The notes: a model not told the origin generated them from the letters alone. A DNA stretch of 33,628 bases from Dehalococcoidia bacterium (GCA_016930935.1 JAFGFT010000081.1:1-33628); one strand, 5' to 3'; positions 25,199 to 33,423 are shown, numbered from the stretch's first letter. Translations and numbers: made by a program.

Positions 25199-25453
25199 TC
25201 ATCCCGTGATGATTCGCACCATTTCAGCGATGACGATCACCGCGAAGCACACTACAAAAACGCGTTCCACCCATGCCAGAGAATTCCGTGCCCTGTCGCT
25301 CAGCCATACGAACAGTTGGTTCAATGCAAGAGTCTCGATGATGTAGACGCTCAGGCACAAATCAAGCCGCGTCTCGCCCGCCCACACAAACACAACTGCA
25401 GTCCCCAGTACGAGTATCGAGAGGAAACACACGTATCTATCAACGATTGACAT
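25199..25453 (-). CDS. Small integral membrane protein of unknown function
   Basis: An 84 aa hydrophobic protein with two clear transmembrane helices (about 5-25 and 63-82) and a third amphipathic or hydrophobic stretch (about 30-50). It contains a short basic loop (SDRARNSLAWVER) between the last two. I do not recognise the family. It is supported as real by its position: its ATG lies 3 bases after the stop of the preceding gene, it is followed 51 bases later by the DUF4129 gene in the same direction, and its composition is coherent for a membrane protein. Small membrane proteins are frequently found in MoxR/DUF58/DUF4129 clusters of other prokaryotes, so it may be a subunit of the same complex. 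Confidence 0.72.
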   Translation of the reverse strand: MSIVDRYVCFLSILVLGTAVVFVWAGETRLDLCLSVYIIETLALNQLFVWLSDRARNSLAWVERVFVVCFAVIVIAEMVRIITG

Positions 25454-25456
25454 AGG

Positions 25457-26206
25457 TCAGTCTGCGCCCTTCAAGAGCAGCACAACCGTCCGCGAGTGCT
25501 GGTCGACTTCCTCTGACTCTATCGTGACACAGCGACTTCGCGCCTGTGCCACAAGAGCCGCAGCGATGGAACCCGGAAGTGAGCCGATACAGGCCTCCGT
25601 TGCGGAAGACATCCACCCTTTCGGAATGGATTCGTCGGAGAAGTGGACCTCGAAGCGGTCCCCCAGTTCATGAAGGGCAACACTCCCTGCGATTCGCAAC
25701 GTTGAGACAACCACCCTGGTGAGTTCCACCGTCATCTCGTCGACGGTGCGTCCCGGCGCGGGGCACATCGTCTCGATGGCAACACCTCCAGGCGTGGCCA
25801 CCAGAAGGCCGACCTCTTCCGGTGCCTTCCCGTATCCCACGACGAGCCGGTCCTCGATACCATGGCCCAGTGAGGAAACGTCCACGTCCTCAGAAAGCGG
25901 AATCAGAGCCCGAACTCTTCCCCCTGACACAGCCGACGGCAGATAGAGCGCACGCGTTTGAAGTCCCAGTTCCTCAAGCAGCCTCGCCACATTCTCATAC
26001 CCTGTCCGCGCCAGTAACTCGGACAGTTCAGATGACATCCCCTTTGCAGAAACGCCGAGCACCGTGATGACAAGGCCGAGCACAAGTACCGCCAAACCCG
26101 TCGATGCTCCGGCAGGCGATTCGAGCAACAGCAATGACGCTCCCAGTACCGCCCCGCCTGCCACCAACAGGGCTGCTCCAAGTTCAGCGTATCGTCTCCC
26201 GTTCAT
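25457..26206 (-). CDS. Uncharacterised protein with two N-terminal transmembrane helices
   Basis: A 249 aa protein with two hydrophobic segments at the N-terminus (about 9-28 and 35-55), then a soluble domain of about 190 residues with alternating strands and helices. Recognisable features are YLPSAVSGGRVRALIPLSED (about 90-109), VGLLVATPGGVAIETMCPAP and a C-terminal RTVVLLLKGAD. There are no cofactor or catalytic motifs I can name. The start overlaps the reductase gene by ATGA and the stop is 3 bases before the small membrane protein, so it is firmly embedded in the operon. The pattern of two helices plus a globular domain is one I associate with uncharacterised proteins from archaea and Chloroflexota, but I cannot assign a family. 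Confidence 0.78.
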   Translation of the reverse strand: MNGRRYAELGAALLVAGGAVLGASLLLLESPAGASTGLAVLVLGLVITVLGVSAKGMSSELSELLARTGYENVARLLEELGLQTRALYLPSAVSGGRVRALIPLSEDVDVSSLGHGIEDRLVVGYGKAPEEVGLLVATPGGVAIETMCPAPGRTVDEMTVELTRVVVSTLRIAGSVALHELGDRFEVHFSDESIPKGWMSSATEACIGSLPGSIAAALVAQARSRCVTIESEEVDQHSRTVVLLLKGAD

Positions 26207-27351
26207 TCTCGCCCTTCACCGAGAATCCGCAATACCCCTGACACTCCCAATGCCGACGACAGAAGCCCCGCATACGTCGTCTCGCCTCTCAGCAGCCGCG
26301 CACAGGCGCGCCCTATCCTGTCTTCGTCCCGGAGCCCAACCATGGCTGCGGCTCCGAGCAGCTTCATGGCTCTCAGCAACCGCCGCCCGGCTTCGATTTC
26401 GGGTATCAGTCTCGTCATCACCGATTCTTCATATGCTCTGATGTCCGGCTCCGCATTTCTCACTTCGGCAGCTACAACGTCGGCCGCCATTCGTGCGCTC
26501 AACAGAGCGTTGCGAATGCCTTCTCCTGTCAACGGGTCGCACAAGCCCGCTGCATCGCCCACCACCAGCGCACTCTTCTCCGCCTGTTTGTACGGCCTGC
26601 GAACAGAGGGAATAGGATGTGCACAGTCTGCGGTGACCGGCTCATTCTCCAGGCCAAGATGCCGGAACAAACAGGCAACTGTAGCACGCCAGTCGACCCG
26701 GCGGTCGTGGCATTCGACCCCAACCGAGAGGTAGTCGTTTCGAGGGAACATCCATCCGTACGTGGCGTCCGCAAGCCCGAGTATCAATTCCACCTCATCG
26801 TTCCGCCGCCATCCGGCAGGTTTCTGCACGAGGTACGCGAAACCCAGCGCTACATCCTTGTTGACGACAATGCCAAGCTGACACGCAGTAGTGCCCTTCG
26901 TGCCATCAGCACACACCACTATGCGCGCGTCAACCTCGCACGTCGCACAGGTCAGATGTACACCTCCGGCAGTGTTCTCCGCGGCGACAACGCGCTGCCC
27001 GTCAATCATCCGTGCACCGGAGGCGATACACGACACCCACAGGGAAGTGTCAAGCACCTCCCTCGCGACCGTGTACATGAAGGGCCGCTCCTCATGCCAT
27101 GACACTTCTCGATTTCCCACAGACGAGACGCGAAGTGCCTTGATTTCACATTCCATCGCTTCGGAGACGTCACTGCTGATGAGCTTTCTCGCCCCGACCG
27201 AGAGGCCTCCCGCACAACACTTGGGCCGTGGTACCTGCTCACGTTCAATGAGCGCCACATCGATTCCCCTTCCAGCCAGTTCGGCGGCAACGGTACATCC
27301 GGCAGGACCCGCACCCACAACGCACACTTCACATCTCAACGTCTGTGACAT
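26203..27351 (-). CDS. Geranylgeranyl reductase family FAD-dependent oxidoreductase
   Basis: FAD flavoprotein of the geranylgeranyl-reductase (GGR) family, which saturates double bonds of isoprenoid chains such as archaeal lipids, chlorophyll side chains or quinones. The N-terminal FAD Rossmann motif is VVGAGPAGCTVAAELAGRGI (11-30) with E37 binding the ribose. The GGR-specific PRPKCCAGGL is at 41-50. YGWMFPRNDYLSVGV is the conserved YxWxFP motif of the substrate domain, and VVGDAAGLCDPLTGEGIRNAL the second FAD contact. Length 382 aa, normal for the family. AGGTG lies 8 bases before the ATG. It heads a run of coupled genes that ends with dxs and may act on the isoprenoid made through that pathway; quinone or lipid saturation is possible. 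Substrate cannot be told from sequence. Confidence 0.92.
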   Translation of the reverse strand: MSQTLRCEVCVVGAGPAGCTVAAELAGRGIDVALIEREQVPRPKCCAGGLSVGARKLISSDVSEAMECEIKALRVSSVGNREVSWHEERPFMYTVAREVLDTSLWVSCIASGARMIDGQRVVAAENTAGGVHLTCATCEVDARIVVCADGTKGTTACQLGIVVNKDVALGFAYLVQKPAGWRRNDEVELILGLADATYGWMFPRNDYLSVGVECHDRRVDWRATVACLFRHLGLENEPVTADCAHPIPSVRRPYKQAEKSALVVGDAAGLCDPLTGEGIRNALLSARMAADVVAAEVRNAEPDIRAYEESVMTRLIPEIEAGRRLLRAMKLLGAAAMVGLRDEDRIGRACARLLRGETTYAGLLSSALGVSGVLRILGEGRE

Positions 27352-27523
27352 GTATTGACACCTTTAGGCACGCCAAGACGATAGCATGGCGAGCACGTAT
27401 GCGAACAGGGTTTGAGTCTTGCAGCAGCGGCACGATGCCGACGGACACCCCATCCAGAGGATGAAGATGGAACTGAACGCGAGCTGCAAGAATTCAGCAG
27501 GAGGAATCGAGCTTCAGGAATCT

Positions 27524-27538
27524 AGCGCTATAGGCGCT
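27524..27538 (-). terminator. Weak hairpin downstream of ssrA
   Basis: AGCGC and GCGCT flank a five-base loop just beyond the tmRNA 3' end, and a wider TTCAG/CTGAA pair brackets it. No run of T follows, so this is at best a processing or weak termination hairpin. The rest of the roughly 190-base gap up to the reductase gene shows nothing else that I can support. Confidence 0.25.
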
Positions 27539-27541
27539 GAA

Positions 27542-27893
27542 TGGTGGAGGCGGGGGAGAGTCGAACTCCCCGTCCAAGAAAAGGTTGCCAGAATGTACTA
27601 CAGGCTTAGTCGGCCGCCAGATTCCTCGCCTGTCCCTCGTCCGCCGACCGAGTCAGGTCAGGCCAGCCAGCTTATCTTTCCCGGGTTCCGCCAGCAACCA
27701 CCCCGGGGCACCACGGCATTTCGTCGCTCACGTCTAGCCCGCCATGGTGGGGCCAGGGTGAACGCGCAACCTGTTTAGGCCGCGACGGGAACTAAGTCGT
27801 TCTCGTTTGTTTTTTTGCCACCTGTTTTGTGAGGTTGATGGCACCTCAGCCTGCAATCCTGTGGGCCCTCCCCTGTCGAAACCACGCGCCCCC
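27542..27893 (-). ncRNA. ssrA: Transfer-messenger RNA (tmRNA)
   Basis: Rescues ribosomes stalled on broken mRNAs and tags the nascent protein for degradation. The 5' end GGGGGCG pairs with the 3' CGCCTCC (one G-U), followed by ACCA with encoded CCA. The 5' TGGTTTCGACAGGGG region is the conserved tRNA-like D-analogue. The T-arm has the loop TTCGACT with flanking GGGGAG/CTCCCC. In between is an mRNA-like segment encoding a 14-residue tag that ends in VPVAA, and a pseudoknot-rich 3' half. Length 352 nt, normal for one-piece tmRNA. It lies 38 bases downstream of smpB on the same strand. Confidence 0.95.
27775..27819 (-). other. tmRNA proteolysis-tag reading frame
   Basis: Inside ssrA the frame beginning GGC (27819-27817) and ending TAA (27777-27775) encodes GKKTNENDLVPVAA. 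The tail is of the usual protease-recognised type, and the hydrophobic C-terminus fits ClpXP/ClpAP-type recognition. The resume codon is glycine rather than the more common alanine. The exact resume codon is inferred from the frame of the tag. Confidence 0.85.
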
Positions 27894-27931
27894 AAGGAGA
27901 ATTGTTGGATGCCGCCAACCAGCCGCAACCA

Positions 27932-28393
27932 CTACTTGTTCCGCGATTTCAACACGCGGTCCAGTTCTCGGTCCTGGTCCCTTCTGGCAATACTCTCACG
28001 CTTGTCGTACTGCTTCTTGCCGCGCGCAAGCGCAATAGCCACTTTGGCGACTCCACCCTTAATGTACAGTCGAACGGGAACAAGCGTCAAACTCTTCTGC
28101 TTGATAACAGCAGCAAGGTTCTCCATTTCTTTCTTGTGCAGCAGCAGTTTCCGTGGCCGCTCAGGGTCATGCCCGTGATAACTCGCCGCGTCGTACTGGG
28201 CGATATGGACGTTGAAAAGCCACAATTCGCCCTTCTCTTCTCTCGCATATGCATCGCGCAGGTTCACACGACCGTCTCTGATGGACTTGATCTCTGAACC
28301 TTTCAGGACCAGCCCTGCCTCAATCGTTTCCTCAATGACGTAGTCATGATAGGCTTTGCGATTAACTGTGATAGTGCGCGTTTCCCCACCCAT
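27932..28393 (-). CDS. smpB: SsrA-binding protein SmpB
   Basis: Binds tmRNA and delivers it to stalled ribosomes during trans-translation. A 153 aa OB-fold protein. The N-terminal VNRKAYHDYVIEETIEAGLV and GSEIKSIRDGRVNLRDAYA motifs are diagnostic. The RPRKLLLHKKEM tmRNA-binding segment and LALARGKKQYDKRESI are present, with a basic C-terminal tail (about 130-153) that reads the decoding centre. No ribosome site precedes the ATG. A TAGAAT -10-like hexamer (28405-28400) sits so close that transcription would begin at or next to the ATG, hinting at a leaderless mRNA. Located immediately before its RNA partner ssrA and divergent from comEA. Confidence 0.97.
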   Translation of the reverse strand: MGGETRTITVNRKAYHDYVIEETIEAGLVLKGSEIKSIRDGRVNLRDAYAREEKGELWLFNVHIAQYDAASYHGHDPERPRKLLLHKKEMENLAAVIKQKSLTLVPVRLYIKGGVAKVAIALARGKKQYDKRESIARRDQDRELDRVLKSRNK

Positions 28394-28440
28394 ACGCCAA
28401 TTCTACAGCACGGAGAGCCAACTCAGAAGCCGGGAGTGCC

Positions 28441-28941
28441 TTGGACCGCGCTGACAGGACCAGTTTCGTCCTGGTAGTGCTGCTCGTTGGCGCTTCAATC
28501 GTGGGACTCTCCAGGCTGCTACCCCATGCCGGAGCAGCAGCCACGGCTCCCCTGGAGTTCCGGGAGTTCGCCGAGCCCACTGCAGTGTCCATTGTGCTAG
28601 GCGGAGAGGTGGAACACCCCGGAGTCTACACGATTGCCATGACGTCCACACTCGCCGACATCATCCTCCTCGCCGGAGTCGACCCCTGCACGGAGACCCC
28701 GGTCATCCAGGTCGACCTATTCACATCCTCTGACGAGGCCACATACCAGCGGGTAGACATCAATCACGCTGAAGCATGGCTACTGCAGTCCCTTCCCGGA
28801 ATCGGCGCCGACCGGGCCACGGCCATCGTCGCACACAGAACATCGCACGGGCCTTTCGCCTGCCCCGAGGAAATCATGCTCGTAGAAAGCATAGGAGAGA
28901 AGACTTACGAGGCAATCGCCTCGCTGATTACGGCCGAGTAG
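28441..28941 (+). CDS. comEA: ComEA-type DNA-binding protein
   Basis: DNA receptor of natural transformation, anchored in the membrane and exposed outside. The 166 aa product has a single N-terminal transmembrane helix (about 8-27). An SLBB-like beta-grasp domain (about 50-95: LGGEVEHPGVYTI, LADIILLAGV) follows. A C-terminal helix-hairpin-helix pair (about 105-164) contains VDINHAEAWLLQSLPGIGAD and VESIGEKTYEAI. The start is TTG at 28441 with GGGAG 4 bases upstream; no ATG gives a better N-terminus. Divergent from smpB and followed 8 bases later by comEC. Confidence 0.92.
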   Translation: MDRADRTSFVLVVLLVGASIVGLSRLLPHAGAAATAPLEFREFAEPTAVSIVLGGEVEHPGVYTIAMTSTLADIILLAGVDPCTETPVIQVDLFTSSDEATYQRVDINHAEAWLLQSLPGIGADRATAIVAHRTSHGPFACPEEIMLVESIGEKTYEAIASLITAE

Positions 28942-28949
28942 TCTCTCAT

Positions 28950-31349
28950 ATGTGGCTTCTGACATGCAGTTGCGGATTCATTGCAGGAGTGGCTCTGACC
29001 GCTGTCTACGGAACACCGTGGATTCCCGCTGCAGGTCTTCTCATGGCATCCATGGTGGTCGCGCTCACTCGCCACAGGTTGTCGTTGTCAGTCATCCTTG
29101 CACTCTGCGCAATAGCAGTCATGGTCGGCAATACCCGCTACACGTCTTCTCTGCCTGAATGGGGCTCCGAACACATCTCGTTCTACAACGACGAGGTGCA
29201 CGATACGATGGAAGGCACCATCGCAGAACAACCGGAACAACGGGGAATGTTCACTCGATTCGTCATCACAGATGTGATAATCACAACGGACCAACCGGCG
29301 CAACCCGTCGCAGGAAGGGTCCTTGCTTCAACATACGATGTTGGACAACTCACCCTGGGCGACAGAGTAGCGCTGTCTGGAGTCCTGGAATCACCACCAC
29401 CACTGGACGGGTTCGACTACGCTGCATATCTGGCCTGCAAAGACATCTACTCAGTCGCCCTGTACTCAGAGGTTAGAATACTCCCCCAGCCAGGAGACTA
29501 TCCCGTCCGTTCGTATCTAGCATCTCTCAATCAGAGATTCTCCACATCTCTTTCCAAATCACTTCCCGAACCTGAATCATCTCTGGCACAGTCACTACTG
29601 CTGGGCAGACGCGGCAGTATGCCCGAATCGGTCGAAGATGCGTTCAACAGGACGGGTACAACGCATCTTCTCGCAATCTCCGGCCTGCATCTCGGAATAC
29701 TGCTGGTTGCACTTCTCACAGTCCTGCTAGCCATACTTGGCCGCAGACACTATCTCTACGTGTGGTTCGCCATCGCCGCACTCTGGACATACGCCTCTTT
29801 CACCGGCATGAATCCACCTGTCGTGAGAGCTGCAGCAATGGCAAGTCTGTTTCTGCTCGCCGAACTTGCGGGGAGACAGAAGAACCTGGCCACCGCTCTC
29901 GCGTTCGCTGCAGCCATCATGGTCGCCATCGAACCAGCTCTTCTATGGGACACATCGTTCCAGTTGAGCGCTCTCGCCATGGCAGGAATCACCGTGCTCT
30001 TTGAGCCGATACGACTCGCTCTGGCTCGAATCCTTCCGACTGCTGACACACAGGGGTGGCACGTCCGCATTCTCGGTTCCGCAGCGGACGTGGTGGCGGC
30101 CACATGCGCCGCAACTCTGGCCATCCTGCCGGTCACAGCCAACACCTTCGGCATCGTGTCCCTTGTCGCGATACCCGCATCACTTCTCACCATACCCATC
30201 TTGCCTCTCGCCATCTCAACCTCTGCCATGACAGCACTGGTGGCCCTCGTGTCACCAGTGGTAGCCCAACCTTTCGCATGGGTGTGCTGGCTGTTTCTCC
30301 ATTGCCTCATAGACATTGTCACTCTGCTGTCTCACATCCCATGGGCGACAGTCTCGCTGCATCTCGAACCGATAGTCGTCCTCTGCTACTACATCTGCCT
30401 CCTCTGTGGTTTCCTGTTCTGGAAACAGTACGGAAAGACGGTTTCTGAGGAACTCCCCCGTGTTGCCAACCGGCTTGAATCATCCAGATCCAGGATGAGA
30501 TGGGCCATTCCGCCACTTCTAATAATCGCGGCGCTAGTCTGGAGCGCAGTCGCAGTGGCGCCGGACGGAAAGCTCCACGTCGTCTTTCTTGACGTGGGCC
30601 AGGGAGACGCTATACTCGTCATCTCACCCTCAGGCAGAACCGTACTGGTGGATGGTGGCACTCACGCATCCGGCATCTCCACAATGCTGGGGCAACACCT
30701 GCCATTCTGGAACCGCACAATCGACATGGTAATCAGCACTCAGCCACATGCCGACCACATCGGCGGACTGCTCGACGTCCTGGATAGATATGAGGTGCAC
30801 ACTGTCGTCCAGTCAACCACAAACTACGACTCCCTGCTGGTTGAAGAATGGAATCGTCGACTGTCATATCTGGATATCTCTCCCGTTCAGGCCACGGCAG
30901 GGATGTCAGTTGCACTCGACGAAGGGACTATTCTCACCCTCTTGAATCCGCCTGAGAAGAGAGTCACGGGGACCAGCGATGACGTCGACAACAATGGCGT
31001 TGTCCTCAGGATAGACTACGGCACAGTCAGTTTCCTGCTGACGGCAGACATACGACTTGAGACGGAGAGGAGACTCCTGCATGATGGCACACCCCTCAGG
31101 GCAACGGTACTCAAGGTCGGTCATCACGGTAGCGACACGTCATCAGGCAGTCAGTTTCTGGCTGCAGTGGACCCTGAATGTGCCATCGTCTCAGTTGGGA
31201 AGGACAACTCCTACGGCCATCCACACGAGAGTGTAGTCAATCGACTCGAGGAGTACAGCACGCATCTCTACACCACAGCCGAATCAGGGACAATCGAACT
31301 CACAACCGATGGGGAATCTCTCTGGATGCAAACGTGGAAGCACGGATAG
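28950..31349 (+). CDS. comEC: ComEC/Rec2 family DNA-uptake channel protein
   Basis: Polytopic membrane protein thought to carry single-stranded DNA across the cytoplasmic membrane during competence. The product is 799 aa. Membrane helices and a DUF4131/OB-like domain occupy the N-terminal ~200 residues. The competence channel domain (about 210-490) includes HLLAISGLHLGILLVALL. The C-terminal metallo-beta-lactamase-fold domain (about 545-790) has LDVGQGDAILVISPSGRTVL, TQPHADHIGGLLDV and KVGHHGSDTSSGSQF. The start is the ATG at 28950, 8 bases after comEA; the frame runs upstream inside comEA, but only out-of-phase sequence lies there. No strong ribosome site is seen, so coupling to comEA is likely. 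Complete, with no truncation. Confidence 0.96.
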   Translation: MWLLTCSCGFIAGVALTAVYGTPWIPAAGLLMASMVVALTRHRLSLSVILALCAIAVMVGNTRYTSSLPEWGSEHISFYNDEVHDTMEGTIAEQPEQRGMFTRFVITDVIITTDQPAQPVAGRVLASTYDVGQLTLGDRVALSGVLESPPPLDGFDYAAYLACKDIYSVALYSEVRILPQPGDYPVRSYLASLNQRFSTSLSKSLPEPESSLAQSLLLGRRGSMPESVEDAFNRTGTTHLLAISGLHLGILLVALLTVLLAILGRRHYLYVWFAIAALWTYASFTGMNPPVVRAAAMASLFLLAELAGRQKNLATALAFAAAIMVAIEPALLWDTSFQLSALAMAGITVLFEPIRLALARILPTADTQGWHVRILGSAADVVAATCAATLAILPVTANTFGIVSLVAIPASLLTIPILPLAISTSAMTALVALVSPVVAQPFAWVCWLFLHCLIDIVTLLSHIPWATVSLHLEPIVVLCYYICLLCGFLFWKQYGKTVSEELPRVANRLESSRSRMRWAIPPLLIIAALVWSAVAVAPDGKLHVVFLDVGQGDAILVISPSGRTVLVDGGTHASGISTMLGQHLPFWNRTIDMVISTQPHADHIGGLLDVLDRYEVHTVVQSTTNYDSLLVEEWNRRLSYLDISPVQATAGMSVALDEGTILTLLNPPEKRVTGTSDDVDNNGVVLRIDYGTVSFLLTADIRLETERRLLHDGTPLRATVLKVGHHGSDTSSGSQFLAAVDPECAIVSVGKDNSYGHPHESVVNRLEEYSTHLYTTAESGTIELTTDGESLWMQTWKHG

Positions 31350-31438
31350 CACCACCCATCAACGTGATGAGAAAGCTGTCCTGCGAACTGCGCTGCCCCG
31401 GGCGCTCCAGCGCTCCACAGTACAACCGCTGATGTACG

Positions 31439-32767
31439 CTACAGACCACGCCTGCGCGTATAGAACAACCCCAACCCTACACACCCCGCACCAACGAAGA
31501 TAAGAAACGTCCATTTCAGCGCAATCGCGAGTACGAGCATGTACACAAGGTTGATTGCAACCGCCACCATGGAGCACCCGACCAGTAGGCGTGGGCTTAC
31601 CTTCACGGTACCGCGCAGATACGTGGCAGGGAGACGGCGCACGAGGCGTATTGCCCCGCACAACACAAGACTCACGATGAACAGCAACCCGAAATTCAGC
31701 ACCGCTCCCATTGTCATCAGTGGCGGGTTGAAGGCCAGCGTTACAGCCGTCATAACGAAGATCAAAGTAAGACCGTAGTGCGGTGTCCCGAATCTTTCAT
31801 TCACCCGGGAGAAGGCCTTCGGCAGATAGCCATCCAGAGAGAACGCCAGGGCATACCTCCCAGCCGCGGTGAGCGCAAGGTTGATTGTCGTCATGCTGGC
31901 CATAACACCGCCACCAACCACGAACAGGGCGAGCCAACCGCCGGAAAGAAACGTTGCAGCGACGTCGCCAAGGGTTCCCGCTGAGAATTCCTCCCATCCG
32001 ACGCTTCCAACTGCAACCAACTCAATCAGTAAATACAGCACCAGCACGATGGAGATGCTCACCACCAGCGCGCGCGGAATCACGGAGCGCGCGTCCCGTA
32101 TCTCATCACCCATTTCTATTCCGAACAGGCCTCCGGCAAGGAGCGTATAGAGGAGCGCCGATGCTCCGACCAGTCCAACCAATCCTCCTGAGAATCCGAT
32201 GGACAGGTACTCCACATGGATTGCAGGGATACCCCCAACGATGAACGTCAACAGCGCCGCCAGCAATACGGCAACACCCACAAACTGTGCCTGTGTCACC
32301 AGGCGCACGCCGGCAAGGTTCACCACAAACAACAGCGTCATCACCCCTATCGCAGACAGCGTAATCGGCAGGCCGGGAACCAGCACCGCGAGCAACTTCG
32401 CGGTCGCAATGGCAAACAGGGGCAACATCCCAAGCGGAATCGCGATGAACAGCACCATCCAGCCCGCCACTGCGAGAGGACGAGAGAACAGTTTTGCATA
32501 CTGGTAGTTCGCACATGTCACAGGCAGGGCGGACGACAGTGCCGCATATGCAGGAACGCTCAGCAGAATCGGAGTGGCCGATATCAGTTGTGCCACAATC
32601 AGGGAAGACCCGGTGAGACCGGCGGCCACGGCTGTAAGGAGGAAAAGAGAACCCCCTATGTTCAGACCAACCATTATCGCGACCAGCCCAATCATCCCTA
32701 TCTCCTGCCGAAGGTTGGCAGTAAGAGGTCGCCCCATAACGAATCTCAAGTCATGCCCTGTATCCAC
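31439..32767 (-). CDS. APC superfamily amino acid permease
   Basis: Integral membrane transporter of 442 aa with about 12 hydrophobic helices. The first-helix motif GMIGLVAIMVGLNIGGSLFL is typical of APC transporters, as is the later GDEIRDARSVIPRALVVSI (conserved loop around helices 6-7) and AAGRYALAFSLDGYLPKAFSRVNERFGTPHYGL (LDGYLPKAF is the key helix 8-9 loop motif, about residues 305-313). Substrate is unknown: amino acids, polyamines or related amines are possible. The start is GTG at 32767 with GAGGAG 4 bases upstream; an ATG ten codons later is less well supported. It starts 27 bases after plsY on the same strand and converges on comEC, with 89 bases between them and no clear terminator. 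Confidence 0.86.
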   Translation of the reverse strand: MDTGHDLRFVMGRPLTANLRQEIGMIGLVAIMVGLNIGGSLFLLTAVAAGLTGSSLIVAQLISATPILLSVPAYAALSSALPVTCANYQYAKLFSRPLAVAGWMVLFIAIPLGMLPLFAIATAKLLAVLVPGLPITLSAIGVMTLLFVVNLAGVRLVTQAQFVGVAVLLAALLTFIVGGIPAIHVEYLSIGFSGGLVGLVGASALLYTLLAGGLFGIEMGDEIRDARSVIPRALVVSISIVLVLYLLIELVAVGSVGWEEFSAGTLGDVAATFLSGGWLALFVVGGGVMASMTTINLALTAAGRYALAFSLDGYLPKAFSRVNERFGTPHYGLTLIFVMTAVTLAFNPPLMTMGAVLNFGLLFIVSLVLCGAIRLVRRLPATYLRGTVKVSPRLLVGCSMVAVAINLVYMLVLAIALKWTFLIFVGAGCVGLGLFYTRRRGL

Positions 32768-32794
32768 GCATCTCCTCGTGTACTACTACTCAGA

Positions 32795-33403
32795 CTAGTC
32801 CGTCTCGCCAAGAATCCGTTTCGTAATCGTTCTCGGATGCCGCAACCGTCCTCTGTTCCGGTATATCACGAAACCCATCAGGACCATTCCATACAACGCC
32901 AGCTTCACAGAATCATAGACGATGTACGTGAACAAAGGCACGAACGGCGCACCGCAGGCGACAACGAAGAACAGCCTTCGCGACCCTCCACGCCTCAGGT
33001 TCAATAACAGCACGATTCCCATGACGGCAAGTGCCAATCCCATCGCCTTCGGGACGATTCCAAGGAATACCCCTATCAGTGTCGCTGCACCCTGCCCACC
33101 CCTGAAGTTGATAAACACAGGGTAGACATGACCCACAACTGAAGCCAGGCCAGCAGCAAAAACCCATGCCATGCCGACTCCCAGGATTTGCGCCAGTGCA
33201 ACCGACAGCACACCTTTCCCAATGTCGCAGATAAGCACGAAGATTCCGTCACGCAGACCGACCACTCGAATGACGCTACCGGCTCCCGCGTTGCCGATGT
33301 CCACGTCGCGTATGTCGACCTGTTTCCGCGCGCGCGTCACCAGATACGCAAACGGAATCGAACCCAACAGATATCCGAGAAGTATTGCAATTGACTCAAA
33401 CAT
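32795..33403 (-). CDS. plsY: Acyl-phosphate:glycerol-3-phosphate acyltransferase
   Basis: Transfers the acyl group of acyl-phosphate to glycerol 3-phosphate, the first acylation of bacterial phospholipids. About 202 aa with several transmembrane helices. The three conserved PlsY loops are present: GSIPFAYLVTR near the N-terminus, IGNAGAGSVIRVVG (glycerol-phosphate site) and GHVYPVFINFRGGQGAATLIG. The usual GNPGATN sequence is modified to GNAGAGS, an uncommon but position-matched variant. I start it at the ATG at 33403, which has AGGTG just upstream and fits the predicted promoter; a GTG two codons earlier (33409) is also possible. It precedes the permease gene. Confidence 0.92.
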   Translation of the reverse strand: MFESIAILLGYLLGSIPFAYLVTRARKQVDIRDVDIGNAGAGSVIRVVGLRDGIFVLICDIGKGVLSVALAQILGVGMAWVFAAGLASVVGHVYPVFINFRGGQGAATLIGVFLGIVPKAMGLALAVMGIVLLLNLRRGGSRRLFFVVACGAPFVPLFTYIVYDSVKLALYGMVLMGFVIYRNRGRLRHPRTITKRILGETD

Positions 33404-33423
33404 AGTCACCTGATTGTCAGCGC

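Noticed and set aside
27419-27778. Plus-strand open frame across the tmRNA gene
   Set aside because: The region is explained completely by the antisense ssrA gene with paired ends and a tag frame.
31350-31438. GC-rich inverted segments between comEC and the permease gene, considered as a shared terminator
   Set aside because: CGCTG/CAGCG pairs exist but the loop is long and no T run is present in either direction.
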